A DNA stretch of 27,210 nt from a virus, in the IMG/VR virus record IMGVR_UViG_3300044971_001761, positions 1-27,210 of that record. The stretch is one strand, 5' to 3'. Made by a program: the position numbers and the translations under genes. Of the stretch, positions 18,620-24,735 are shown one piece after another (within the stretch, counting starts at the first letter, position 1; every line of letters begins with the position of its first letter). The notes below the pieces were generated by a model, which saw only the letters and a list, made by a program, of their open reading frames with translations, was not told the DNA's origin and did not search any database.

Positions 18620-19196
18620 CTTCTTCACCTGTTACGCCATATAAGATTTGCATCACATCCAGGATACAATCGTCCACTGGGTTGTGCTTTGTAATTTCAA
18701 GAAAGGAGTCCCACTTTGGATAGTCCACTTTCACATAGCCATTCTTGGTACCATACAGAAAATCTACCGCTGTACGGACATCTCGCCACCTGTAGTGTGG
18801 AAAGATATGCTCCAACTCGCATTGCTCTACGATATCATCCAGGACTAATTGATCCAGATTACCACGGGCCCATACCCAACTGTCCGGTTCATCAAAGGAC
18901 CGGGCCCACTTGCACATCCTTTCATAGCCCTGTTCAAATGGTACATCAGCGGTGGATGGCTTGAAGGACTTGATCCGTACATTGTCACATTGTTTAGACC
19001 ACCATTCAATGGTGCTTTTGTCGCTCTCACGTTTCAGGCGTTGGATTTGATCCGATACACTGAATTTGGCAAAGAACGTATTTGCTCGGAGTGTCTCGGG
19101 CCTTGGCTTGGACTCAGGATCAAACCAGGTACAAGCCATTGATAGAATAACAGAATTGGATCGCTTACCTAGCGTCTCCACATCAAACATAAACAT
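18606..19196 (-). CDS. dexA: DexA-like 3'-5' exonuclease (DEDD family), 196 aa
   Basis: MFMFDVETLG carries the first two acidic residues (Asp5, Glu7), followed by STIEWWSKQ as in T4 DexA, WVWARGNLDQLVLDDI with the middle Asp, and HNPVDDCILDVMQIL with the final Asp. The order and the STIEWW motif match T4 exonuclease A, which degrades DNA 3' to 5'. It may recycle host DNA or trim ends. The length is close to that of T4 DexA. The start shares an A with the previous stop (TAATG). Confidence 0.82.
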   Translation of the reverse strand: MFMFDVETLGKRSNSVILSMACTWFDPESKPRPETLRANTFFAKFSVSDQIQRLKRESDKSTIEWWSKQCDNVRIKSFKPSTADVPFEQGYERMCKWARSFDEPDSWVWARGNLDQLVLDDIVEQCELEHIFPHYRWRDVRTAVDFLYGTKNGYVKVDYPKWDSFLEITKHNPVDDCILDVMQILYGVTGEEDVRR

Positions 19197-19495
19197 TATT
19201 TACGTGCCCTTCCGCAGACAAATGCTGCTTTCAAATAATCAATAACAATCTGCTTGGTTCTTGGGTCATCACTGAAATGGCTCAGGAGCCACTCTGACCT
19301 CATGCTGAATCCTTGCAGTTCATTGAACCAATCGTCAAACTCTGGATACTCATACCGTGTTAGGATATTGCACTGTGATAATGTAAGGTCACTATAATCT
19401 GAGTGGCATGTATCACACTCATAATAAAATAGGTTGTCGGTCAGTTTTATCTCAGCCTGACCATCGCCGCAAACGTCACACGTTACTGTTTTCAT
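19196..19495 (-). CDS. Zinc-ribbon protein, 99 aa
   Basis: MKTVTCDVCGDGQAEIKLTD with CxxC (residues 6-9) and YECDTCHSDYSDL with CxxC at about residues 27-30 form a zinc ribbon. The C terminus (EWLLSHFSDDPRTKQIVIDY) is helical. This resembles antitoxin-type (MqsA or HigA-like) and phage ribbon proteins, but no helix-turn-helix is evident. It overlaps the end of the upstream SLOG gene by 20 bases. Confidence 0.66.
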   Translation of the reverse strand: MKTVTCDVCGDGQAEIKLTDNLFYYECDTCHSDYSDLTLSQCNILTRYEYPEFDDWFNELQGFSMRSEWLLSHFSDDPRTKQIVIDYLKAAFVCGRARK

Positions 19496-19928
19496 TGTAT
19501 ATTTCCACGTTGTTCAAAATTGGTTCTTTTATTGTCTTACTTAGATGCACGATTGTTTTGAATTCTTTGCACCATGGTATATCAGTCCGAATCACGTATG
19601 TCCACAATCCGGCTTTGATTGATGTATCTATCATATGTTTCGTGCCGGTTGATGTGCCATTCCAAAATGCTATGCACTGTTCGGCATACTTAGACATTTC
19701 CACATTCCTCATGGGTCCTGCTTTGCGCCCATGTGTGTCCCAATCAGCCGGAAATAATTTCAGTTGCTTGCCATGCATTGTGGCCCAACGCTCACCAAGT
19801 GTATCAGCACCGGCTGCATGACCGGATACTACCTCAGTGATTTCAACCCATGGTGGTATTGTACTCATGTATCCACTGAAATACTTCCAGTCTTCAAAAC
19901 CACGCCCACCACATATGATTGTCTTCAT
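19476..19928 (-). CDS. YspA/cpYpsA-related SLOG-family protein (DUF2493 type), 150 aa
   Basis: MKTIICGGRGFEDW, then VVSGHAAGADTLGERWA and WDTHGRKAGPMRNVEMSKYA, with IAFWNGTSTGTKHMIDTS. The GGRxF start, SGxxxGADxLGExWA and RKAGPxRNxxM motifs are those of the YspA/DUF2493 branch of the SLOG superfamily, which binds nucleotides or nucleotide-derived signals. The phage role is unknown. The start overlaps the previous stop by ATGA. Confidence 0.82.
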   Translation of the reverse strand: MKTIICGGRGFEDWKYFSGYMSTIPPWVEITEVVSGHAAGADTLGERWATMHGKQLKLFPADWDTHGRKAGPMRNVEMSKYAEQCIAFWNGTSTGTKHMIDTSIKAGLWTYVIRTDIPWCKEFKTIVHLSKTIKEPILNNVEIYNENSNV

Positions 19929-20119
19929 GAATAATCACCACTGTATTGTTTCCGTATATAATCAAAGACTCTCTTTTGGTCATACTCCCACACATCCGCA
20001 GGTGTCTTCATGTCCAATGCATAATTTGGTGTGTCCCACCACAGGTTGACCATCCGCTGGTTGCCAAGCAGAGGCAACAACAATGCATTGATCCTATCGA
20101 CCTCATCATCAATTCTCAT
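19925..20119 (-). CDS. ParS/MbcA/Xre antitoxin-domain-like protein, 64 aa
   Basis: LGNQRMVNLWWDTPNYALDM followed by KTPADVWEYDQKRVFDYIRK. W.xTPNxALxxxTPxDV......RVxxYI matches the C-terminal toxin-binding domain of the Xre/MbcA/ParS (DUF2384) antitoxins. The DNA-binding N terminus is missing and no RES-type toxin gene is next to it. It could bind a host toxin or have another partner (inference). Next to the SLOG gene. Confidence 0.55.
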   Translation of the reverse strand: MRIDDEVDRINALLLPLLGNQRMVNLWWDTPNYALDMKTPADVWEYDQKRVFDYIRKQYSGDYS

Positions 20120-20376
20120 AATATTCTTTCATCTTGATATGAATAGCCCTTACCGAATACAATACCTAGGATGGTAATAGTTGTCTGTTGGTAGTAATCA
20201 TATTCAAATTCTTCATAGTCAAACAACCTATCACCTATCCCAATCAGGATGTACCAGTTTTCTTCATGTTCCCAGTACTTATCATTGTCGTGTGGATTGG
20301 GCGCGGCATACCACTTGATACGATAGTTCCAGTGCAATTCTTTTTCATGTAATTCAAATTGTTGTGTGTATTTCAT
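20116..20376 (-). CDS. Unknown aromatic acidic protein, 86 aa
   Basis: MKYTQQFELHEKELHWNYRI, then a segment very rich in Tyr, Trp and acid (DKYWEHEENWYILIGIGD, YEEFEYDYYQQTT). No motif recognised. I start at ATG 20376; GGAG lies 12 bases before, but between them is the -10 of the nested promoter, so a transcript from that promoter would be leaderless. First gene of the operon running to 16545. Confidence 0.66.
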   Translation of the reverse strand: MKYTQQFELHEKELHWNYRIKWYAAPNPHDNDKYWEHEENWYILIGIGDRLFDYEEFEYDYYQQTTITILGIVFGKGYSYQDERIL

Positions 20377-20382
20377 GAGTCT

Positions 20383-20411
20383 ATTATACTCCAAAGAAAA
20401 TCCCGAGTCAA
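20383..20411 (-). promoter_or_regulatory. Sigma70 promoter nested in a terminator
   Basis: On the minus strand TTGACT (20411-20406), a 17-bp spacer and TATAAT (20388-20383). The -35 box lies mostly in the loop and right arm of the terminator hairpin, and the spacer is the T-rich tail. It drives the operon from 20376. Confidence 0.68.
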
Positions 20412-20421
20412 GCTCGGGATT
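20390..20421 (-). terminator. Rho-independent terminator of the tail cluster
   Basis: A 9-bp perfect stem (AATCCCGAG, loop, CTCGGGATT; 20399-20407 with 20413-20421) is followed on the minus strand by TTTTCTTT. It lies 26 bases after the stop of the 49-aa gene and ends the late cluster. Confidence 0.82.
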
Positions 20422-20446
20422 GATTGTTTACCTGGTGGTTAGGTTG

Positions 20447-20596
20447 TTATGGTTGTGCCGTGAGAATATTCGGAACCTCAGGAGGTTCCGGCAACTCATT
20501 GTAATTACCATCTGGATAGTTAGACAACATAAATTCAATGTCGGCTGCGATCCTGTTGGTGACTTCACCATCTTCGTTTAGTATTTCATATATCAT
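20447..20596 (-). CDS. Small tail-cluster protein, 49 aa
   Basis: MIYEILNEDGEVTNRIAADI is followed by EFMLSNYPDGNYNELPEPPE. Short proteins beginning xYxILNxDGxVxNxIxAD are common behind tail-fibre genes and are often called tail-fibre assembly or virion proteins; here it follows the polyglycine tail gene. GGAGCAAACAT precedes the ATG. Role inferred from position. Confidence 0.68.
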   Translation of the reverse strand: MIYEILNEDGEVTNRIAADIEFMLSNYPDGNYNELPEPPEVPNILTAQP

Positions 20597-20608
20597 ATGT
20601 TTGCTCCG

Positions 20609-21397
20609 TTATGCAAGAAAATATTCAATGATTACACCACCAACACCACCAGCAACGGCGTAGCCTTGGTAGTTGGTGAAGCCTCCTCCACCAAATTTTC
20701 CTGCTGCGCCGCTATAACCGCCACCCGCAAATAGTCCAGCCTGCGCCGCAAAGCCATTGCCCGAGCCGCTCATGCCTCCCTGTCCAGGATGTGGAGTAAT
20801 TTGACGGCCATAATCTCCCCACCAGTAGTAATAAATTCCACCGAGAGGTTGCAGTAGTCTTCCACCAAGAAAGCCATCGGAAGTATGTTCTACACCCACA
20901 AGAGCACCAGTCACTGATGCTCCTGCATATTGGACGGACGATGCTGCGGGTGTCGTTCCATATACTCCAACAGCGCCTCCTCCAAAATAATCTCCATTTC
21001 CTGCGCTTCCACCTGTCACATTCATAATATTTCCGCCAGAGGCAGTGCCTCCAGCACCACCAGTGCCTGTGGAAATTGCACCACCGTTTGCTGTCAATGT
21101 TGTGATGCCTGAGCCTGATACCGTTGTAGTGCCACCAGCTGTGCCTGGATATCCGCCTGCGCCGCCTGCACCAACAGTCAGTGTCAGCACGACACCGGAA
21201 GAAAGGGATACAAGCGACTGTGCCAGTCCTCCACCACCACCTCCACGGTACGCACCGCCGCCGCCACCGCCACCGCCACCTCCGATTGCAGTGATCAAAT
21301 ACTTACCTGAGACTGGTGTAGTAAAGCTGCCGGAGGTATTTGTGCTGTATTGAATTGGCACTCCGCCAGCAGCAAAAAATTGACTCATCGTACTCAT
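20609..21397 (-). CDS. Glycine-rich tail fibre/adhesin protein, 262 aa
   Basis: The N-terminal part GSFTTPVSGKYLITAIGGGG opens a glycine-rich domain with a run of ten Gly and a second of six, then repeated GG-rich turns through the rest (GGAGGTASGG, GGAGGYPGTAGG, AAGKFGGGGF). This is like receptor-binding tail proteins that use polyglycine II-type sheets, such as the T-even gp38 adhesins and host-range fibres. It probably contacts the host surface (inference). AAGGAATAACAC precedes ATG 21397. It follows the 21408 gene with ten bases between. Confidence 0.75.
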   Translation of the reverse strand: MSTMSQFFAAGGVPIQYSTNTSGSFTTPVSGKYLITAIGGGGGGGGGGAYRGGGGGGLAQSLVSLSSGVVLTLTVGAGGAGGYPGTAGGTTTVSGSGITTLTANGGAISTGTGGAGGTASGGNIMNVTGGSAGNGDYFGGGAVGVYGTTPAASSVQYAGASVTGALVGVEHTSDGFLGGRLLQPLGGIYYYWWGDYGRQITPHPGQGGMSGSGNGFAAQAGLFAGGGYSGAAGKFGGGGFTNYQGYAVAGGVGGVIIEYFLA

Positions 21398-21407
21398 GTG
21401 TTATTCC

Positions 21408-21740
21408 TTAATTAAAAACCCAGCCGCGTGTTGCATCGGCGTAAACAAGCTGTAACGGTACAAAGTTTGCGTCAAGTGTCATGTTCTCAGCCAATGACAT
21501 AATGTTGCTACCGTTTCTTGCGATAACGGCTGTGGTTGTACCGCTACTGTTTTGTATTTTCACCCAATCTCCTGCGGTGGGAGATGAGGGCAGAGTTAGT
21601 GTCAATGATGCGGTCAACACATACGTGCGGAAAGCCACGGCTGTAGTGTTTGTACCGATTACCTGTATAATTTCTCTAGCTGAAGTTCGTATTGTGTCAT
21701 CAGGAAATTTAACGCCTGTTGCTACCAAATAAGTTGCCAT
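21408..21740 (-). CDS. Tail fibre-type virion protein, 110 aa
   Basis: An N-terminal MATYLVATGVKFPDDTIRTS is followed by LTASLTLTLPSSPTAGDWVK and the end AVIARNGSNIMSLAENMTLD, LQLVYADATRGWVFN. The VIARNGSNIM...LVYADATRGW motif is typical of phage tail-fibre end domains. It lies directly behind the late promoter at 21764-21771. GAGGATATACAG precedes the ATG. Confidence 0.76.
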   Translation of the reverse strand: MATYLVATGVKFPDDTIRTSAREIIQVIGTNTTAVAFRTYVLTASLTLTLPSSPTAGDWVKIQNSSGTTTAVIARNGSNIMSLAENMTLDANFVPLQLVYADATRGWVFN

Positions 21741-21763
21741 CTGTATATCCTCAATTGATCTTA

Positions 21764-21771
21764 TATTTATA
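21764..21771 (-). promoter_or_regulatory. T4-type late promoter of the tail cluster
   Basis: A perfect TATAAATA on the minus strand (21771 to 21764), about 25 bases before the start of the 110-aa virion gene. It overlaps the stop region of the gene at 21767. Together with the gene content behind it, it supports T4-like late control. Confidence 0.68.
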
Positions 21772-22018
21772 CAGACAAAACAGTGGGATCCAGCATTGTT
21801 ATCATGTTGATGAATTTAACGGCATCGTCCTCATCAATGAAATACCTCAAGAATGTCTGTCCTGTGTACTTGGACACAATGATTAATAAAACATCTGAAT
21901 TTTTATGAACGGAGAATTTTATAATCCATCCGTTCTTTAGCGCAGGCTGGAAGTATGAGGTGTTACTTCTTATTTCCTGCAAAAGCAAGTTCCGTGCTCT
22001 CGATGATTTTTCTTGCAT
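21767..22018 (-). CDS. Unknown phage protein, up to 83 aa, start uncertain
   Basis: IIKFSVHKNSDVLLIIVSKY, then TFLRYFIDEDDAVKFINMIT at the end, a small alpha/beta domain. The only ATG in frame (22018) lies 56 bases inside the upstream gene. A TTG at 21982, six bases after GGAA, would remove twelve residues and fits better. Function unknown. Confidence 0.55.
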   Translation of the reverse strand: MQEKSSRARNLLLQEIRSNTSYFQPALKNGWIIKFSVHKNSDVLLIIVSKYTGQTFLRYFIDEDDAVKFINMITMLDPTVLSV

Positions 22019-22175
22019 TCTTGGTAATTTCGTCCGCTACATTGGTTAGTCCATGTAAGTATGTAGCATATTCAGTACCTGCAAATTTCTTCAATGCATC
22101 GATGCCTGAGTGTGTAGCAGTTGAATTGATTTGAATAGCAGTCAGTGCTAGTTCTTTGAATTTAGTATTGTCCAT
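21963..22175 (-). CDS. Phasin-like small helical protein, 70 aa
   Basis: MDNTKFKELALTAIQINSTA, then DALKKFAGTEYATYLHGLTN and a helical end IIESTELAFAGNKK. The FxEL......S..S.DALKK....E.ATYL..LT pattern resembles phasins, helical proteins that coat granules, but the length is short and a general helical phage protein is as likely. AAGGATACAAA precedes the ATG. Confidence 0.62.
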   Translation of the reverse strand: MDNTKFKELALTAIQINSTATHSGIDALKKFAGTEYATYLHGLTNVADEITKNARKIIESTELAFAGNKK

Positions 22176-22184
22176 TTTGTATCC

Positions 22185-22259
22185 TTATTGTAAAGCGATT
22201 GGTGCTTTGCTGAATAGATGTTTTATCTCAGCGATTGTTGATAGAATTGTTTTTAGCAT
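22185..22259 (-). CDS. Small amphipathic peptide, 24 aa
   Basis: MLKTILSTIAEIKHLFSKAP then IALQ. A likely amphipathic helix; peptides with a MLK.I.S.IAE.KHLFS start occur in other phages as hypotheticals. GAGGA lies 11 bases before the ATG inside a hairpin loop (22263-22293). Short length keeps confidence moderate. Confidence 0.5.
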   Translation of the reverse strand: MLKTILSTIAEIKHLFSKAPIALQ

Positions 22260-22262
22260 GTT

Positions 22263-22293
22263 ATATGGTGTCCTCGTTAGTGAGCAACACCAT
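22263..22293 (-). promoter_or_regulatory. 5' leader hairpin holding the Shine-Dalgarno
   Basis: TATGGTGT (22263-22270) and ACACCATA (22286-22293) form an 8-bp stem at the very 5' end of the transcript from the promoter at 22297-22325. The GAGGA for the 24-aa gene lies at the edge of the loop and right arm. Possibly affects translation or RNA stability. Confidence 0.5.
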
Positions 22294-22296
22294 ACA

Positions 22297-22325
22297 ATTA
22301 TATATCAGAAAATGTTGTATTGCAA
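22297..22325 (-). promoter_or_regulatory. Sigma70 promoter with its -35 box in a hairpin
   Basis: On the minus strand TTGCAA (22325-22320), 17 bp, TATAAT (22302-22297). It drives the 24-, 70- and 83-aa genes. Confidence 0.58.
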
Positions 22326-22328
22326 CAT
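22307..22328 (-). terminator. Weak terminator-like hairpin overlapping the promoter
   Basis: ATGTTG, five-base loop, CAACAT (22312-22317 with 22323-22328) followed on the minus strand by TTTTCT. It lies 22 bases after the stop of the 98-aa gene. Short and A+T-rich, so weaker than the hairpin at 20399-20421. Confidence 0.45.
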
Positions 22329-22349
22329 GATTTTACTAGAGTACCGAGT

Positions 22350-22646
22350 CTAATCAATCTTATAGGCAGTACGTAGAATTTTCACTTGATCATTTGGTGC
22401 TAGATATGCACGAACACGGAAGGTGCGAGTAGCACGGGCATGATCCTCAACCATAGTAAACTCTACCAGTTTGTTTTCTAACATGTATTCCAGCATTTCC
22501 ATTAGTAAACGCTTTTTTATCTCTTCTTTGCCGCCAACAACATTGTTCATCATATCAATTGCATCCAACTCAGACACCATATATGAACCAACAACCATTT
22601 TGCCACCGATAGGATAGTCATGTGAAGTGAACGTTACATCATTCAT
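22350..22646 (-). CDS. Unknown phage protein, 98 aa
   Basis: MNDVTFTSHDYPIGGKMVVG, then MMNNVVGGKEEIKKRLLMEM and a beta-rich end VEDHARATRTFRVRAYLAP. Helix-rich centre, basic C terminus. Proteins of similar shape are found in other phages; no function is known. The start overlaps the upstream gene by eight bases. Confidence 0.68.
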   Translation of the reverse strand: MNDVTFTSHDYPIGGKMVVGSYMVSELDAIDMMNNVVGGKEEIKKRLLMEMLEYMLENKLVEFTMVEDHARATRTFRVRAYLAPNDQVKILRTAYKID

Positions 22647-22791
22647 CTTTGTTCTTTATGTTCATCATAATTGCAAGCGATAACATGAACCACCAGCCAG
22701 ACCAGTCATGCACCGCAACAAGCCATGCTGTGCCTGCAACAATTGCAAAATTGTATATCAGTACGGCAACGCCGAGCATGGTCTTACTCAT
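22639..22791 (-). CDS. Two-span small membrane protein, 50 aa
   Basis: MSKTMLGVAVLIYNFAIVAG is the first helix and WSGWWFMLSLAIMMNI the second, with VAVHDW between and a charged tail NKDE. This layout (YNxAIVAGTAxLVxVHxWSxWWF) is common in T4-like genomes, function unknown. The start overlaps the previous stop. Confidence 0.74.
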   Translation of the reverse strand: MSKTMLGVAVLIYNFAIVAGTAWLVAVHDWSGWWFMLSLAIMMNIKNKDE

Positions 22792-22964
22792 AGTTTTTTG
22801 ACTTGTGCCCAACCAATATCAGTTGTTGGTCGTATCATGTGAATTGTGCCATCATCACACAATGCAAACAGCATTATCTGTCCTGTGCCGGTGGTTGATG
22901 TTGCGATTTGGATAGCTTTGCGATCCAACTCTTTTACTTTCTCTTGTTTAGCTTCAGTTGCCAT
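22788..22964 (-). CDS. Conserved-type small phage protein, 58 aa
   Basis: MATEAKQEKVKELDRKAIQI, then GQIMLFALCDDGTIHMIRPT and DIGWAQVKKL. The LFALCDDGT strand pair is often seen in small phage proteins that look like a single blade of a beta-propeller. AAGGAAGAAGAAA precedes ATG 22964; a longer frame to 22991 lies inside the upstream gene. Confidence 0.72.
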   Translation of the reverse strand: MATEAKQEKVKELDRKAIQIATSTTGTGQIMLFALCDDGTIHMIRPTTDIGWAQVKKL

Positions 22965-23187
22965 TTTCTTCTTCCTTTGTTTTGAATGCACGAATTATAT
23001 CATACACGCCATCGGCGCTTTTGTCAATGTAAATTTCTGGTCCAAAGCCAGCATACTCAAACTTATGATCACCAACCAAATCAAAGGCATCAATCATAAT
23101 TTCTGGTTCACCCATTACGGAGTGGTATTCAGCATCGTAAGAGTAATACAGGTCTTCAAGTTGGTGAATTAAATCAATCAACTTCAT
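22954..23187 (-). CDS. Unknown acidic phage protein, 77 aa
   Basis: MKLIDLIHQLEDLYYSYDAE, then GEPEIMIDAFDLVGDHKFEY and PEIYIDKSADGVYDIIRAF. The pattern LIxxLxxLxxxYDxE....EPEIxI resembles small phage proteins with the LxxLxxxxGxxxVxI layout. Function unknown. Overlaps both neighbours. Confidence 0.68.
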   Translation of the reverse strand: MKLIDLIHQLEDLYYSYDAEYHSVMGEPEIMIDAFDLVGDHKFEYAGFGPEIYIDKSADGVYDIIRAFKTKEEENGN

Positions 23188-23456
23188 TTACCAAACTCTT
23201 TCAGTAAGTCCTCAACAATTTGCTTCTTGATGCCACCAATCATGCCATGATCATATGTGGTAAACGTTTTCTTTTTGCAAGACTCTTCAACCGATTGGAT
23301 AACTTCCTCAAGCATCCTATCATATAGGCCTTGAAGTTGTTCATCATACAGTGAGGACCAATCGATGTTATCTGGACCAGGACCATATGGTTCATTGTCC
23401 CAGAATGCAAAGCCTGCATCTCTAGCTAGTTCTTGAAGTTTTTTGTTTAATGTCAT
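23184..23456 (-). CDS. Distant FAELIV-type relative, 90 aa
   Basis: MTLNKKLQELARDAGFAFWD resembles the family's N terminus (NxxxxELAxxAG), and the end KKQIVEDLLKEFGK recalls its HFGVEE end. The EKFAELIV centre is replaced by YDRMLEEVIQSVEESCKKKT. I treat it as a remote relative only. I start at ATG 23456, five bases after GGAG; this is also where a TATAAT ends (23466). Confidence 0.6.
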   Translation of the reverse strand: MTLNKKLQELARDAGFAFWDNEPYGPGPDNIDWSSLYDEQLQGLYDRMLEEVIQSVEESCKKKTFTTYDHGMIGGIKKQIVEDLLKEFGK

Positions 23457-23465
23457 AGTGACTCC

Positions 23466-23494
23466 ATTATAATACAAAACAGAGCAGTTGTAAA
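23466..23494 (-). promoter_or_regulatory. Sigma70 promoter nested in the nrdB terminator
   Basis: On the minus strand TTTACA (23494-23489) in the hairpin loop, 17 bp, TATAAT (23471-23466), followed at once by GGAG. A transcript from this promoter would start after the GGAG and so lack a Shine-Dalgarno. Confidence 0.58.
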
Positions 23495-23504
23495 GCTGCC
23501 CTGT
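23471..23504 (-). terminator. Terminator after nrdB
   Basis: ACAGGGCAG, eight-base loop, CTGCTCTGT on the minus strand (9 bp with one G-T pair; 23496-23504 with 23479-23487), then TTTTGTATT. It begins 12 bases after the nrdB stop. Confidence 0.66.
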
Positions 23505-23515
23505 TCATTTTTACC

Positions 23516-24492
23516 TTATGCCCAAACGTCATCCCATGTGCCAGACAAGGCACCTTTGGCATAGTCTGTGCTCCGATTCTCAAAGAAGTTGGTATGTGTA
23601 GGAGCATTGATCATTTCTTCCACCCATGGTAATGGATTCCTCTTGACCTTAAAGATACCTTTCATACCCAAACCAATCAGTCTACGGTCAGCAATGTAAC
23701 GGATGTATTTCTTCAATTCATCCTTGGTCAGACCTTCTCCCTCTGCGATACCGAAAGCCAAATCAATGAATCTATCTTCCAATTCTACCATTTTCTCAGC
23801 GATGGTGTAGATGGAGCCTTTGAGTTCATCGTTCCAGATTTCTGGATTCTCACCGATGTATGTCTTGAACAATTTCATCATGTTCTCGGCATGCATCGTT
23901 TCATCAACGATAGACCAGGTAACGATTTGACCCATGCCTTTCATCTTACCATGGCGTGGGAAGTTCAACAACATAATGAATGAGCTAAACAATTGCATAC
24001 CTTCAGTGAATGCACTGAACACCGCAATGTGCCTTGCTGTGTTTTCTTTAGTGCCATTCTTGTTTGAGATATCTAGCACATAGTCATGCTTGTCCTTCAT
24101 CTCCTGATACGATAGAAATTCATTGTAGGTTGTTTCAGGCAGACCAAGAGTTTCAATCAAGTGACTATATGCAGCCACATGCAATGCTTCCCGTGCTGCG
24201 AAGCCCAACAACATCATACGAACTTCTGGCTGTGGGAAGTATGGAAGATAGTTCTTCACATAACCACCAGCAACGTCAATGTCACCTTGTGTGAAGAATC
24301 TAAAGATGTTTGTCAGAAACTTCTTTTCATCATCAGTAAGTCTTTTCTTCCAGTCCTTGACGTCCTCCATCATCGGACATTCTGTATGCAACCAGTGACT
24401 CTGTTCGTGTTTCAACCATGCATCGTAGGCCCAAGGATAAGAAAATGGTTTGAACGAACTACGTTCATCAGTCAGTTTTGATTCTTTGTCAT
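23516..24492 (-). CDS. nrdB: Class Ia ribonucleotide reductase small subunit NrdB, with a one-base frameshift near the start
   Basis: The di-iron ligands can be placed: GDIDV (Asp), REALHVAAYSH (Glu, His, with the radical Tyr), FTEGMQLF (Glu) and DETMHAENM (Glu, His). It supplies the tyrosyl radical to NrdA, encoded three genes upstream. The conserved N terminus ERSSFKPFSYPWAYDAWL has no ATG in its frame. ATG 24492 overlaps the thioredoxin stop as expected but its frame stops after six codons (MTKNQN). One more A in the run at 24476-24479, or a -1 slip there, would give MTKNQKLTDERSSFKPF, just what the family predicts. Otherwise translation would need CTG, or TTG 24415, which loses the conserved PWAYDAW part. 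A terminator follows. Confidence 0.88.
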
Positions 24493-24734
24493 TCTTTTAT
24501 CCAATTTTCTAATTTATCTTTTGTCACCAGGCCGACCATTCTACGAACTTCGATGTTTTCATCAAGCATGACCAGTGTAGGAACCGATCTGATTCCATAA
24601 TCAACAGCCAATTCAGACTGTTCATCAATATCAATGACTTCAATCGGTAGGTTGGTGTCAACACCATCTATCAATTTAGCCATAGCTTTGCATGGTTGGC
24701 ACCATGATGCGGTGAATCTCAATACTTTTCTCAT
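24489..24734 (-). CDS. Thioredoxin-like protein, 81 aa
   Basis: MRKVLRFTASWCQPCKAMAK carries the redox motif WCQPC, and SVPTLVML the cis-proline loop. Eighty-one residues is short for thioredoxin but usual for phage versions. It probably reduces NrdA for ribonucleotide reduction, as its position between nrdA and nrdB suggests. I start at ATG 24734, one base after the previous stop; a longer frame to 24785 lies inside the nuclease gene. Confidence 0.85.
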   Translation of the reverse strand: MRKVLRFTASWCQPCKAMAKLIDGVDTNLPIEVIDIDEQSELAVDYGIRSVPTLVMLDENIEVRRMVGLVTKDKLENWIKE

Positions 24735-24735
24735 A

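Noticed and set aside
18849-19142. 97-aa plus-strand open frame
   Set aside because: Antisense to the DexA-like exonuclease, which has clear catalytic motifs.
20930-21353. Open plus-strand frames rich in proline and cysteine
   Set aside because: They are the exact antisense of the glycine-rich tail gene; GGN codons read backwards as proline and serine codons. No ribosome site.
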